The notes under the pieces: generated by a model | Databases searched by the model: none | What the model was told of the DNA's origin: nothing | What the model saw: the letters and a program-made list of their open reading frames with translations, nothing else | Origin: Bacteroidales bacterium | Lineage (GTDB): Bacteria; Bacteroidota; Bacteroidia; Bacteroidales; FEN-979 | Reading direction: 5' to 3' | Length of the DNA: 19,822 bases | NCBI GenBank assembly: GCA_023231065.1 | Contig: JALNWE010000055.1 | Span: 1-19,822 of the forward strand | Made by a program: the position numbers and the translations under genes | Part shown: piece after piece, positions 1 to 7,604 of the stretch | How the letters are laid out: each line of letters starts with the position of its first letter | Numbering within the stretch: the stretch's first letter is position 1

Positions 1-789
1 AGTCTGACAGAGACGAGCGAAACAGCCGGTAAAGTCTTGACATTTCTTGAAACCTCGGCCATTGATGATTCCTTTGTGCCAAGGTTGGCAGTCAGGCTGG
101 CTTCATTCGATGAAGATCCTCTGATATGGCGCGAAAAAGCAGAGGAATACATGGAACTGGACCTCTACGTGGCAAAGCAGTTGCTTGATCATTACTGGAC
201 CAACGATCCGGTTTGTTTCCGGCTTGTTGGTCAGAAACTGTTCAGGGAACATCCGGCCGAGTTGTGCGATTATTTCAGCGAACTGCTTTTCCCCATGTTC
301 GATGAGGGGTTTTACAAGGAGGTCCTCCGTTATAAAACCCTTCGCGACAGGGATCTTGATTTGTATAAAGTACTTCGCGACCATCTTACCGAAGAAGAAA
401 AACTTCAGTTTTCCGTTGAGATCATTTTCGATGATGTTTTCAAAATAAAGGTACTTGCCCTGGAAAAACGCTATCCGGAAATTCTCGCGCTGGTCCGGAA
501 AAAAGCGCTATTCACCTGGTATTTTACTGAAATGATCACCCCGATCCTGAACATTTACCCGGCTGAAGCGTTTGCATTGATACGGACCAAATGCGAAGAC
601 ATGCTCCGGAATCACAAAAAGCGCAGCGGGTACAAGCATATAGCCGGATGGCTGCAATTATCCCTGCAAATCAAAGGCATGGAAGAAAACGCCCGCCATC
701 TGATCAACGAGCTATACAATCGCAAACCCGCCCTGCCCGCGCTGAAAGAAGAGATTAGAAAGGCGGGGGTGGTGGAAGGGAAGGATTGA
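1..789 (+). CDS. C-terminal part of an alpha-helical protein, 5' end outside the window
   Basis: The reading frame is open from base 1 (agt ctg aca) to the TGA at 787-789, so the gene begins upstream and about 262 residues are visible. A TTG at 37 could be called as a start, but the open frame before it makes a truncated gene more likely. The product is strongly helical, charged and soluble-looking, with no signal peptide or membrane segment. Its end (LYNRKPALPALKEEIRKAGV) resembles the helical C-terminal tail of bacterial SWIM zinc-finger proteins, but the zinc finger would lie outside the window, so this is only a suggestion from memory. Base composition is clearly more G+C-rich than the cas genes that follow, which suggests this is host backbone and the cas block is acquired. 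Confidence 0.7.
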   Translation, partial: SLTETSETAGKVLTFLETSAIDDSFVPRLAVRLASFDEDPLIWREKAEEYMELDLYVAKQLLDHYWTNDPVCFRLVGQKLFREHPAELCDYFSELLFPMFDEGFYKEVLRYKTLRDRDLDLYKVLRDHLTEEEKLQFSVEIIFDDVFKIKVLALEKRYPEILALVRKKALFTWYFTEMITPILNIYPAEAFALIRTKCEDMLRNHKKRSGYKHIAGWLQLSLQIKGMEENARHLINELYNRKPALPALKEEIRKAGVVEGKD

Positions 790-815
790 GAGGATTGGGG
801 GGGATTGAAAAGAAT

Positions 816-831
816 ATTATTTCGAAATAAT
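816..831. promoter_or_regulatory. 16-bp perfect palindrome upstream of the cas operon
   Basis: ATTATTTCGAAATAAT reads the same on both strands and lies 26 bases before the cas8b ATG at 858, next to an A+T-rich stretch (cctataaaatat) that could serve as a -7 region. No clear TTG/TAnnTTTG pair is seen here. The palindrome may be an operator for a dimeric repressor, but no regulator is identified. Confidence 0.3.
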
Positions 832-857
832 TGATATGAAACAAACCTATAAAATAT

Positions 858-1235
858 ATGAGTTTAGACACAGTACTTCAAATAGGTAAAGTTCTTCGCA
901 GTTCGGAGAACAGCCTGAAATATTTCAAATATGTAGAGCCTTGTCCGAAGGATAATAAATCAGGAGAGTGGCTAATTTGTATTACGATTCCGGTTAATCC
1001 TGATTTTACTTTTGATTGGAATGGGATGAAAATTACGCCACCAGTCAAAAGGGATAAATTGTTCTATTTAAAATTTACCACATCCAATAGTGATACAAGT
1101 GCAAAAAAATATGGTTGGGGAGATATTTACTATTCAAGGCAAAGTAAGTTTAATAAAGAAGGTAAAGTATCATATAATGAGTTTGGAAACTATACTTTTA
1201 ATAAGGAAAACAATGCGTTTCAGAACGGAGAATAA
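858..1235 (+). pseudogene. cas8b: cas8b N-terminal fragment (type I-B large subunit), ended by an in-frame TAA
   Basis: This 125-residue frame starts at ATG 858, 68 bases after the preceding gene, and occupies the large-subunit position just before cas7. It ends at a TAA at 1233-1235. The same frame continues without any shift after the stop (ATA TTT AAA GAA ATT AAA) and runs to 3131. Read through, the two parts make a 757-position protein, about the size of a Cas8b/Csh1 large subunit, which in a type I-B Cascade recognises the PAM and recruits Cas3. I assign it by position, combined length and neighbours, not by a diagnostic motif; no CxxC zinc pair is visible. A nonsense substitution (for example AAA, CAA or GAA to TAA) is the simplest explanation. 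Confidence 0.7.
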
Positions 1236-1334
1236 ATATTTAAAGAAATTAAAGAAGAGTATTTCCGAAAGGTTATATCTCCAATTATTGAAATAGAAAG
1301 TGAAAATGAGAAGGAAACTGTACAAAAAAATGCA

Positions 1335-3131
1335 TTGTTACAATTAAGAAAGAAAAAAGAAGGGAAAGAAGCATCTGAAATTCCAAAGAATGTACAGAAA
1401 TACCTGAATTCAATAAATCTCTTTATTCAAAGGGCTGAAGAGATTGAGGATAGATATTGTTTATTTCAATTCCAGAATCAATTTCGAGAGCAAATAGAAA
1501 AATTTAATCGCTTACTAAAATATGCTCCAGCCATTGATTTTGCGCTACAAGATCGTTCAATATCAATTCGTGATTTTTTGCAGGATGAGATGAAGCTTAA
1601 AAGCCTTTATTGCAAAGTAGTTCTTCAAAATGATTTTGAAAAAATTAAAAAGCTCTTCAAAAAAGGAGAAAAGTCAGATGAATTAACTGATGAGACAGTT
1701 AGGCGGATTGAACAGTTTTCTGACTTCAAAGTATTTGTCCATTTTGATTTTAATGGAAAAAGTTGGCATCAATTTGAATCTGCATTCCAATTAATCAAGA
1801 ATAAATTAAACTCAGAGATAACAGATGTTTCAATTGTAAAGAATAAAGACGGAGACGATCAAAAAGTAATTGTACCAAGCAAAAATATTTACAGAACTCT
1901 TTGCTCAGGCAATAAAAAAAATGATTGGCAGTTCCCGGATTTTGATCTTGACAGTCGGTATAAATCATTTACATTTAAAGATGGAGGGCAATTTGAAGAT
2001 TTTCTTCACACGGATAGTTTTGCATTAAAGAGTCCATTAAGGACATTAGCTGGGACAAATATAGGGGTATACATTTTTCCACTTGCACTTGATGATGAAC
2101 CAATAACTGCAAGCGAATACGAATCCTTTTTCTTTGAGAAAAAAGATGAAACCCGGCTAATTAACGAGCCAATTTTTTCATTTGAAAGAGACATAACAAA
2201 ATTTAAAAGGTTTGACTTTGTTTTTACTGATATTGGGGGAAATACAGAAAATGACAGAATTGAAATATCAGGAATTGAAAAGAGTAGATTTCTAGAAATT
2301 AAAAAGAGAATTGAAGACATATCGTTGAAGATAACAGAAGAAAAAAGAAAAGCCTTTGATCGTTCTGATATTAAAAACCTTCGTATAGAAAACTCTTTTA
2401 CTAATCTTTTGGGCAAAGCTGAGATTGAAGAAAATTCAAAAAGTAAGAACGTAAAAGTGGTTTTTAAAAATATGACCAAGACTAGTGGCGGATTAAAACC
2501 GGTACCACAATATCAATCTCATTTATTAAAAGTGTTACCACTTATTTATACGGAAAATTATTACTACGACGAAGTTTTGCTTCCAGAGCTAATCCGTAAA
2601 GTTGAATTTTCTGTCAGATCCGGTGATGAATGGGGCAATTATACACTACTCAAATTTGATTTAAAATTCTTATTATCAATACAAAATTCTAAAACAAATA
2701 AATTTATGGAAATTACAGATTCTGCCAGTTACCAAATCGGAACCAGATTAGGTAAGCTATCAAAACCGTTAAAAAAGAAAATAAATTCTTTTGAGAAGAA
2801 ATATGTTGGGCTATTAACCAGACATATCAGCACAAAAGATGACTGCATTAAGTTTTCGAATGAGATAAATGAAATGTTGGTTAGACATGAGAAAACATGG
2901 GCGCAAATGTCAGCTGAAACAATTGAACAAATTGTCGCTCTACCCAATAAAGAATACGATAAGGAGAAACTTGCTCTTGGTTTTTTTGAGGGATACTTTA
3001 AATATGAGGTCGCTGATGATAAAAAAAGCCTTTTAGCTAAAATAGAGAAACTAATTTCTGATTATGGAGAAATTGAAAATCTTCAATATGAAATCCAGCA
3101 ACTCAGAGAAACTTTAGAAGAAATTAAATAA
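1335..3131 (+). CDS. cas8b: cas8b C-terminal fragment (type I-B large subunit), in frame with the upstream fragment
   Basis: This is the remaining four-fifths of the interrupted Cas8b/Csh1-like protein. The frame is open from 1236; the first near-canonical start is TTG 1335 and the first in-frame ATG noticed is at 1590, so translation would need re-initiation or readthrough of the TAA at 1233. The product is lysine- and glutamate-rich, with a helical C-terminal section (about the last 140 residues) of the kind that forms the small-subunit bundle in type I-B effectors. The stop codon is 18 bases before the cas7 ATG. No further disruption is visible over almost 1.9 kb, which argues for a recent lesion, maintained function, or a sequencing error at the TAA. 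Assignment rests on locus order (large subunit, cas7, cas5, cas3). Confidence 0.7.
   Translation: MLQLRKKKEGKEASEIPKNVQKYLNSINLFIQRAEEIEDRYCLFQFQNQFREQIEKFNRLLKYAPAIDFALQDRSISIRDFLQDEMKLKSLYCKVVLQNDFEKIKKLFKKGEKSDELTDETVRRIEQFSDFKVFVHFDFNGKSWHQFESAFQLIKNKLNSEITDVSIVKNKDGDDQKVIVPSKNIYRTLCSGNKKNDWQFPDFDLDSRYKSFTFKDGGQFEDFLHTDSFALKSPLRTLAGTNIGVYIFPLALDDEPITASEYESFFFEKKDETRLINEPIFSFERDITKFKRFDFVFTDIGGNTENDRIEISGIEKSRFLEIKKRIEDISLKITEEKRKAFDRSDIKNLRIENSFTNLLGKAEIEENSKSKNVKVVFKNMTKTSGGLKPVPQYQSHLLKVLPLIYTENYYYDEVLLPELIRKVEFSVRSGDEWGNYTLLKFDLKFLLSIQNSKTNKFMEITDSASYQIGTRLGKLSKPLKKKINSFEKKYVGLLTRHISTKDDCIKFSNEINEMLVRHEKTWAQMSAETIEQIVALPNKEYDKEKLALGFFEGYFKYEVADDKKSLLAKIEKLISDYGEIENLQYEIQQLRETLEEIK
2706..3131 (+). 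CDS. candidate internal Cas11b small-subunit frame inside cas8b
   Basis: An in-frame ATG at 2706, preceded by the A-rich stretch aaaacaaataaattt, would give a 141-residue helical protein identical to the Cas8b C-terminus, starting MEITDSASYQIG. Type I-B, I-C and I-D systems are known to make Cas11 from an internal start near the 3' end of the large-subunit gene, and this is the right place and size. Such a product would not be affected by the TAA at 1233. The start is inferred from position and context only; other in-frame starts could be used, and internal initiation cannot be shown from sequence alone. Confidence 0.4.
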   Translation: MEITDSASYQIGTRLGKLSKPLKKKINSFEKKYVGLLTRHISTKDDCIKFSNEINEMLVRHEKTWAQMSAETIEQIVALPNKEYDKEKLALGFFEGYFKYEVADDKKSLLAKIEKLISDYGEIENLQYEIQQLRETLEEIK

Positions 3132-3149
3132 CAACATAAATATATCAAA

Positions 3150-4262
3150 ATGGAAAATAAATCAGAAATCTTGTTTTTATACGAAACGACGTATAACATT
3201 CCGAACGGTGATCCTTTTACCGGAGAACAACGTTACGACGAAGAAACAAAACAAATCTTAGTGAGTGATGTGCGAATTAAACGGTTTGTTAGGGATTACC
3301 TTGCTTCAAAAGAAGGCAATAGTATCTATATTAAACAAAAAGAAGGCGCAATTATAGAGGACGAAACTGAAGACACTGGAAGTGAATCCGAAGCCAAATC
3401 AAAAAAAGAAGGCTCTGGGTCTGCTAGGCGAATTGATGAATTGATTTCGCAATTTAAGAAGGAAATTGCATCTGAAAAAACTAAACTAAAAAAAGATGAA
3501 TCATTCAGCGAAGCATTATTTGTGATGAAGCAGTGTATTGATGTTCGTCTATTTGGAGGAATCTCAACAAAAAAGAAAGATGCTGTAAACCTTACTGGCC
3601 CAGTCCAATTTGCATTACTAAATCCATCTTTTAATAAAGTTGATCTGAGAATTCACCAGAACACTACCTGTTTCGAATCTAAACAAGGCAAATCACAAGG
3701 TTCTATTGGAACTACAACCTTAGTTCCGTATTCCTTAGTTCAAATTCATGGTTGGGTAAATCCTAAGGTCGCAGAAAAAACCGAAATGATAGAAGATGAT
3801 TTAAAGCTAATGTATGAAGGACTTTGGTATGGCACAAGTGGGGACGGAAGTTCACATTCTCGTAGTAAAGTAGGGCAGAACTCAGTTCTTCTACTTGAAA
3901 TTGAATATGCTCAAAACAATCAAAAAATCTATGGAGTTGATCGCTTAATTGAATTGAAATCGAAAGATGACAAAAAAGGTGAACAAATACGAAGTATGGA
4001 TGATTATGAACTTGATTTCTCAAAGCTATTTGAAAAAGCAAAAGGAGAAAAGGTTGTAAAAATCAAGTTTTACACAGAAATCGATAGTTTAAAAAAACTG
4101 TTCACTGACAAAGCAACTCTTACCTCTGCATTAACCCAAATAATAAAAGAAAAAGGGAAAGATGACGTAATAGTTAAGCCCAAAGTTGAGGAGATTGAAA
4201 CGATATTCAAAAAATTTGAAGCTATTGAGTTTATTAAAGACGAAAAGAATAAATCGAAATGA
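3150..4262 (+). CDS. cas7: type I-B Cascade backbone protein Cas7 (Csh2 family)
   Basis: This 370-residue protein matches the Csh2/Cas7b pattern: an N-terminal strand ending in NIPNGDP (residues about 16-21), SDVRIKRFVRDYL (39-51), DVRLFGG (131-137) and NLTGPVQF shortly after. Cas7 forms the filament that wraps crRNA in Cascade. A lysine/glutamate/serine-rich insertion at about residues 65-105 is probably a surface loop. The gene starts at ATG 3150, 18 bases after cas8b, and ends with ATGA overlapping cas5 by 4 bases, so the two are translationally coupled. The frame is intact, with A+T-rich codon use like its cas neighbours. The family call is secure; whether it works depends on a complete large subunit and a Cas6 encoded elsewhere. 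Confidence 0.92.
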   Translation: MENKSEILFLYETTYNIPNGDPFTGEQRYDEETKQILVSDVRIKRFVRDYLASKEGNSIYIKQKEGAIIEDETEDTGSESEAKSKKEGSGSARRIDELISQFKKEIASEKTKLKKDESFSEALFVMKQCIDVRLFGGISTKKKDAVNLTGPVQFALLNPSFNKVDLRIHQNTTCFESKQGKSQGSIGTTTLVPYSLVQIHGWVNPKVAEKTEMIEDDLKLMYEGLWYGTSGDGSSHSRSKVGQNSVLLLEIEYAQNNQKIYGVDRLIELKSKDDKKGEQIRSMDDYELDFSKLFEKAKGEKVVKIKFYTEIDSLKKLFTDKATLTSALTQIIKEKGKDDVIVKPKVEEIETIFKKFEAIEFIKDEKNKSK

Positions 4263-4969
4263 AAGGTTTTCAACTTATTATAGAAGGTAATTGGGGGCAT
4301 TTCAAAAAACCGGAAACAAACAACAACCCATTGTCTCACGATTTGATTACCAAAACAGCCCTGATTGGTTTAATTGGGGCTGTGCTTGGATATGAACGTG
4401 AAGAGATGAAAAGCAAATTTCCGCAATTGTCGGAAGATATGCTTTATGGGGTTCAGTTGCTTAATCCGGTAAAAAAGATTTCATGGGGATTTACCAGTAG
4501 AAAGGCAATTTTTCCAACTGCTGAGGGTACGCCAAAATATTTCGAGTTTTTGAAAAACCCCAAATTCTTGGTTTCAATAGCATTAAAGGGCGAACATTCA
4601 CAATCAATTTTCGAAGATTTCAAAATGGCCATTAAACAAGAAGAGGCTGTTTATCCACCGGTATTAGGCTGGCATAATTGTCCCGCAAACCTTACATGGA
4701 AATCGGAAGGTGAGTTTTCAGAAATTCAGGAAGGTGAGTTTAATACAAGCGGGTTTGTAATTGCAGGAGAATATACTCCAAAGGATTTCTCGGGAGGATT
4801 TAGAATCGGTTTTGATAAAATGCCCACATTCCAAAACGATGACTTTTGGAATTTACCAGAGAGATATAAAAATGTAATTTATCCTGATTTTCCCAACTCA
4901 TTTACAGTTGATGGAAAGTATTTTGAATATAAATCAGCAGGTAAAACAGAAAAATGGTGTCTGATATAG
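4259..4969 (+). CDS. cas5: type I-B Cascade protein Cas5 (Cas5h/Cas5b)
   Basis: This 236-residue protein has the typical Cas5 N-terminus: a first strand, then GNWGHFKKPET (about residues 10-20) and a helix with TKTALIGLIGAVLG. Cas5 caps the 5' handle of the crRNA and contacts Cas7 and the large subunit. The start codon lies in the ATGA overlap with the end of cas7, and the 3' end overlaps the cas3 start by 16 bases, so the operon order is cas8b-cas7-cas5-cas3. The length is normal for Cas5h and the frame is intact. Nothing suggests the catalytic Cas5d-type pre-crRNA processing activity, so a separate Cas6 would normally be needed and none is encoded here. Confidence 0.9.
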   Translation: MKGFQLIIEGNWGHFKKPETNNNPLSHDLITKTALIGLIGAVLGYEREEMKSKFPQLSEDMLYGVQLLNPVKKISWGFTSRKAIFPTAEGTPKYFEFLKNPKFLVSIALKGEHSQSIFEDFKMAIKQEEAVYPPVLGWHNCPANLTWKSEGEFSEIQEGEFNTSGFVIAGEYTPKDFSGGFRIGFDKMPTFQNDDFWNLPERYKNVIYPDFPNSFTVDGKYFEYKSAGKTEKWCLI

Positions 4970-7410
4970 AAAAGCTCAAATCTCATCCTGACAAACTATT
5001 ATTGGATCATATTCAAGGTGTAAGGGAAAATACGAAAAAGCTAACCAACTCCCGTTTGGCGGAGTTGGTGGCTATTTTGCACGACTTGGGTAAAATAAAC
5101 CCTAATTTTCAGGATAAACTTGGCCCGGGAAAAACGGCAAAAGGATATGGCAACCACGCATATCTTTCTGCTTACGCGTTTTTTTGTGCCTTTCGTACTA
5201 ATGTAAACGTATTAAAAAAATTCCTTGGGGTAAACGATTTAACTTCAAATGATTTTGTTGCTTTAACAGTTATTATTGCTAAACATCACGGAAACTTGCC
5301 GGATTTTTTCCCTAATTGTAACCCAAATGAAGCGTTTGCCTCGATTCTTTCAATCAATGAAAATTATTCATTGCATAAATTTATAAATGAGAATAAACAA
5401 GATTTACCTATTTATGAATTGGTTAAACATTTTTTGCCGATTGAAGATTTCAAACAATCTCTTTTAAATCCAGATATGCAGAAATGTTTTTCTGAAAAAT
5501 TAAAATTTAGAGTTGATTTAAATAAATCAGCTTTGGACTTCTTCATCGATTTTCAATCTGCTTTTGCATGTGTGTTGCAAGCCGATAAAGCCGATGCCGG
5601 AAAAATTGGAAAAATTATTGATGAAAGCAAGTCTGCAGTTCAAGATTTTTCAAAATCATTTTCCTATAAACTAGATTCTTATTTAGCAACACTTGACCAA
5701 AATACAGAGCTAAATAAGTTAAGAACAACAATAAGAAATCATGCGGTTCAAAACATAAAAAGAGGACTACATAAAAACAAACGAGTTTTTGAATTGACTG
5801 CTCCGACGGGTTCAGGCAAAACGCTAATGATGCTCTCTTTGAGTTCGGAAATAATAAAAAAAGAAGGTGCTAAACGCATTATTTACGGACTGCCATTTCT
5901 TTCAATCACAGAGCAGGTCGAAGCTGAAGTTTTAAAAGTATTCGAAGAGGATAAAAATTTTATTCAACGCATTGATTCAAAATCAGAGAATTATCGTTTT
6001 GAAAAACTTCAAGAAGAATTAGACAATGATCCAAGTGAAGAAAAAATACAAGAAGCAAATATCCTGGAGTTTCAGGAGAATACCTTTGCCTATCCTTTTA
6101 TCATTACAACTTTTGTTCGCTTTTTTGAAACCTTACTGAGCAATCGAAATGCCGAATTACTTAAGTTACCTAATTTTTCGAATTGTATTTTCCTTTTGGA
6201 TGAAATCCAGGCATTACCGCCCCGGTTGTATAGTTTCTTTGTTGCTTACTTAAGTAGGTTTTGTGAAAAATTTGACAGTTATGCAATAATCTCAACAGCA
6301 ACACAGCCCAACTTTGAATTACCTACTGATAATAAAGAGGCAAAAAGCTTTTTTAAAGGTTACGAGGAGCCATACAAACTATTGTCCTTGAGTTATTTTA
6401 ACAACAATCTATTCAATCGGTATCAGATTGAATTTAAAAAAGAACAAATAGATATTGAAACCTTGAAGGCTTCCATCCTTTCAGAAAATCAATCCGTATT
6501 GGTCATTCTTAATACCATTGATGACACGAAGGAACTTTTTAAAAAGCTTCAAGACGAATTGGAAGCAGACGAGCTGATCTTTTTAAATACACATTTCACT
6601 CCGCAACATCGAAAGCTAAAAATTTATCTAGCTAAACGTAGATTACGCCAGAACAAACGAATTGTAGTTGTTTCGACACAACTTATCGAAGCTGGTGTTG
6701 ATATAGATTTTCCGGTATTGTATCGAGATTTTGCTACAGTTGCAAGTATTGTCCAATCGGCGGGAAGGTGCAATCGAAATGGAAAACTTGATTCATTTGG
6801 AAGGGTTAAACTGTTCAAATTGCAGAATAAGGGGAAAATCCGATCAGATATTATTTATCAAGGGAAAGACAAAGAAATTTTAAGGTTTACAAAGGAGTCG
6901 TTCCTAGATGAAAAGTATCAGGAAAAGGAATTACTAACTGTACAAAGGGAATTTTTTAATCGAATACGATCAGAGTTGAATTTTGCTAAACATTCGCAAG
7001 ATAGTCCTAAACTGGAATTCGATTTTCTAAAAGACATTAAAGAAGGTATGTACGATAAGATTGGGAACTTTCAATTAATAGATAAACAGCTATTTGGAGA
7101 AGAACTTCAGTATTATGTTCCCAGAAATCACAAGGATGAGAAATTCGAGAAACTTTTAGAGTTACAAAATGATCTAATGCAATTGATGAAGAAAAAGGCT
7201 GATTGGAACCTTATTCGACAAAAAAAGAAATCAATTGAAATACAGATAAAACGCATGTCAAATCAAATAGTTCAAATAAGGCTTAATAAGAATCAAATCA
7301 AACCCTTACAGGAAAGCGATAAAAACTACTTTTCGCTTTACAAAATTTCGACTGGTTCATATTCTTTTACGGAAGGTATTAATTTGAAAGGGAGTGAGTT
7401 CATTCTATAG
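4954..7410 (+). CDS. cas3: CRISPR-associated nuclease-helicase Cas3, HD domain fused to helicase
   Basis: This intact 818-residue protein has an N-terminal HD nuclease domain followed by an SF2 helicase. HD residues seen are H19, H43-D44 (ILHDLGK), H68 (GNHAYLSAY) and H111-H112 (AKHHGNLPD). Helicase motifs are TAPTGSGKT (282-290, Walker A lysine 289), DEIQ (416-419), STATQ (447-451) and QSAGRCNR (601-608). Cas3 unwinds and degrades the target strand once Cascade is bound. The ATG at 4954 overlaps the end of cas5 by 16 bases. The C-terminal region (about 690-800) is lysine-rich and probably coiled. In complete type I-B loci cas4-cas1-cas2 often follows; here the gene is followed by hairpins and an unrelated ATPase. 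Confidence 0.93.
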   Translation: MVSDIEKLKSHPDKLLLDHIQGVRENTKKLTNSRLAELVAILHDLGKINPNFQDKLGPGKTAKGYGNHAYLSAYAFFCAFRTNVNVLKKFLGVNDLTSNDFVALTVIIAKHHGNLPDFFPNCNPNEAFASILSINENYSLHKFINENKQDLPIYELVKHFLPIEDFKQSLLNPDMQKCFSEKLKFRVDLNKSALDFFIDFQSAFACVLQADKADAGKIGKIIDESKSAVQDFSKSFSYKLDSYLATLDQNTELNKLRTTIRNHAVQNIKRGLHKNKRVFELTAPTGSGKTLMMLSLSSEIIKKEGAKRIIYGLPFLSITEQVEAEVLKVFEEDKNFIQRIDSKSENYRFEKLQEELDNDPSEEKIQEANILEFQENTFAYPFIITTFVRFFETLLSNRNAELLKLPNFSNCIFLLDEIQALPPRLYSFFVAYLSRFCEKFDSYAIISTATQPNFELPTDNKEAKSFFKGYEEPYKLLSLSYFNNNLFNRYQIEFKKEQIDIETLKASILSENQSVLVILNTIDDTKELFKKLQDELEADELIFLNTHFTPQHRKLKIYLAKRRLRQNKRIVVVSTQLIEAGVDIDFPVLYRDFATVASIVQSAGRCNRNGKLDSFGRVKLFKLQNKGKIRSDIIYQGKDKEILRFTKESFLDEKYQEKELLTVQREFFNRIRSELNFAKHSQDSPKLEFDFLKDIKEGMYDKIGNFQLIDKQLFGEELQYYVPRNHKDEKFEKLLELQNDLMQLMKKKADWNLIRQKKKSIEIQIKRMSNQIVQIRLNKNQIKPLQESDKNYFSLYKISTGSYSFTEGINLKGSEFIL

Positions 7411-7455
7411 CATTTATCATGGTCTATAAAAAAAGAGCGACCAATATGCCAATTC

Positions 7456-7493
7456 AGTTGTAAAGAATTACTTTACAACTGCCGCCGACGGCA
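7456..7493 (+). terminator. two tandem hairpins after cas3, possible end of the cas transcript
   Basis: AGTTGTAAAG (7456-7465) and CTTTACAACT (7471-7480) form a perfect 10-bp stem with an AATTA loop. Immediately after, TGCCG (7480-7484) and CGGCA (7489-7493) form a short G+C-rich stem around CCGA. They lie 46 bases after the cas3 stop. No T-run follows, so this is not a classical intrinsic terminator; it could be a transcript-end stabiliser or a small repeat. Confidence 0.4.
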
Positions 7494-7555
7494 AAATACG
7501 CAACATATATCACGTGAATTATTCACACAATATATTTGAAAAACCAATTTATTCC

Positions 7556-7585
7556 TTGATTTTTCAATAATCCTATTTATCTTTG
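7556..7585 (+). promoter_or_regulatory. Bacteroidota-type promoter of the AAA15 ATPase gene
   Basis: TTG (7556-7558), a 19-base spacer and TATCTTTG (7578-7585) match the phylum's -33/-7 consensus (TTG, TAnnTTTG). Transcription would start near 7590-7593, about 12-15 bases before the ATG at 7605. This makes the GTG at 7587 an unlikely start and shows the ATPase gene is transcribed separately from the cas operon. Confidence 0.7.
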
Positions 7586-7604
7586 CGTGAAAATATCACG
7601 TATT

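Noticed and set aside
2006..2479. Long antisense frame inside cas8b
   Set aside because: It is the mirror of a strongly A-rich coding strand (phenylalanine-, leucine- and serine-rich product), as expected by chance in such composition.
858..3131. TAA being reassigned to an amino acid in this organism
   Set aside because: Other intact genes here (for example the ends at 3131 and 10016) use TAA as their true stop, so general reassignment is not supported.
6181..6210. Defective Cas3 because motif II is DEIQ rather than DEAH
   Set aside because: As I recall the family, DEIQ is a normal variant in type I-B Cas3 proteins, and all other HD and helicase motifs are intact.
7411..7540. An open frame after cas3 as a cas4 remnant
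   Set aside because: The translated 43 codons contain no recognisable Cas4 motif and no start codon; it is most likely chance.
7411..7604. A CRISPR array or leader after cas3
   Set aside because: No direct repeat of about 28-37 bases is present; only short hairpins and the ATPase promoter are seen. The same holds for 790-857.
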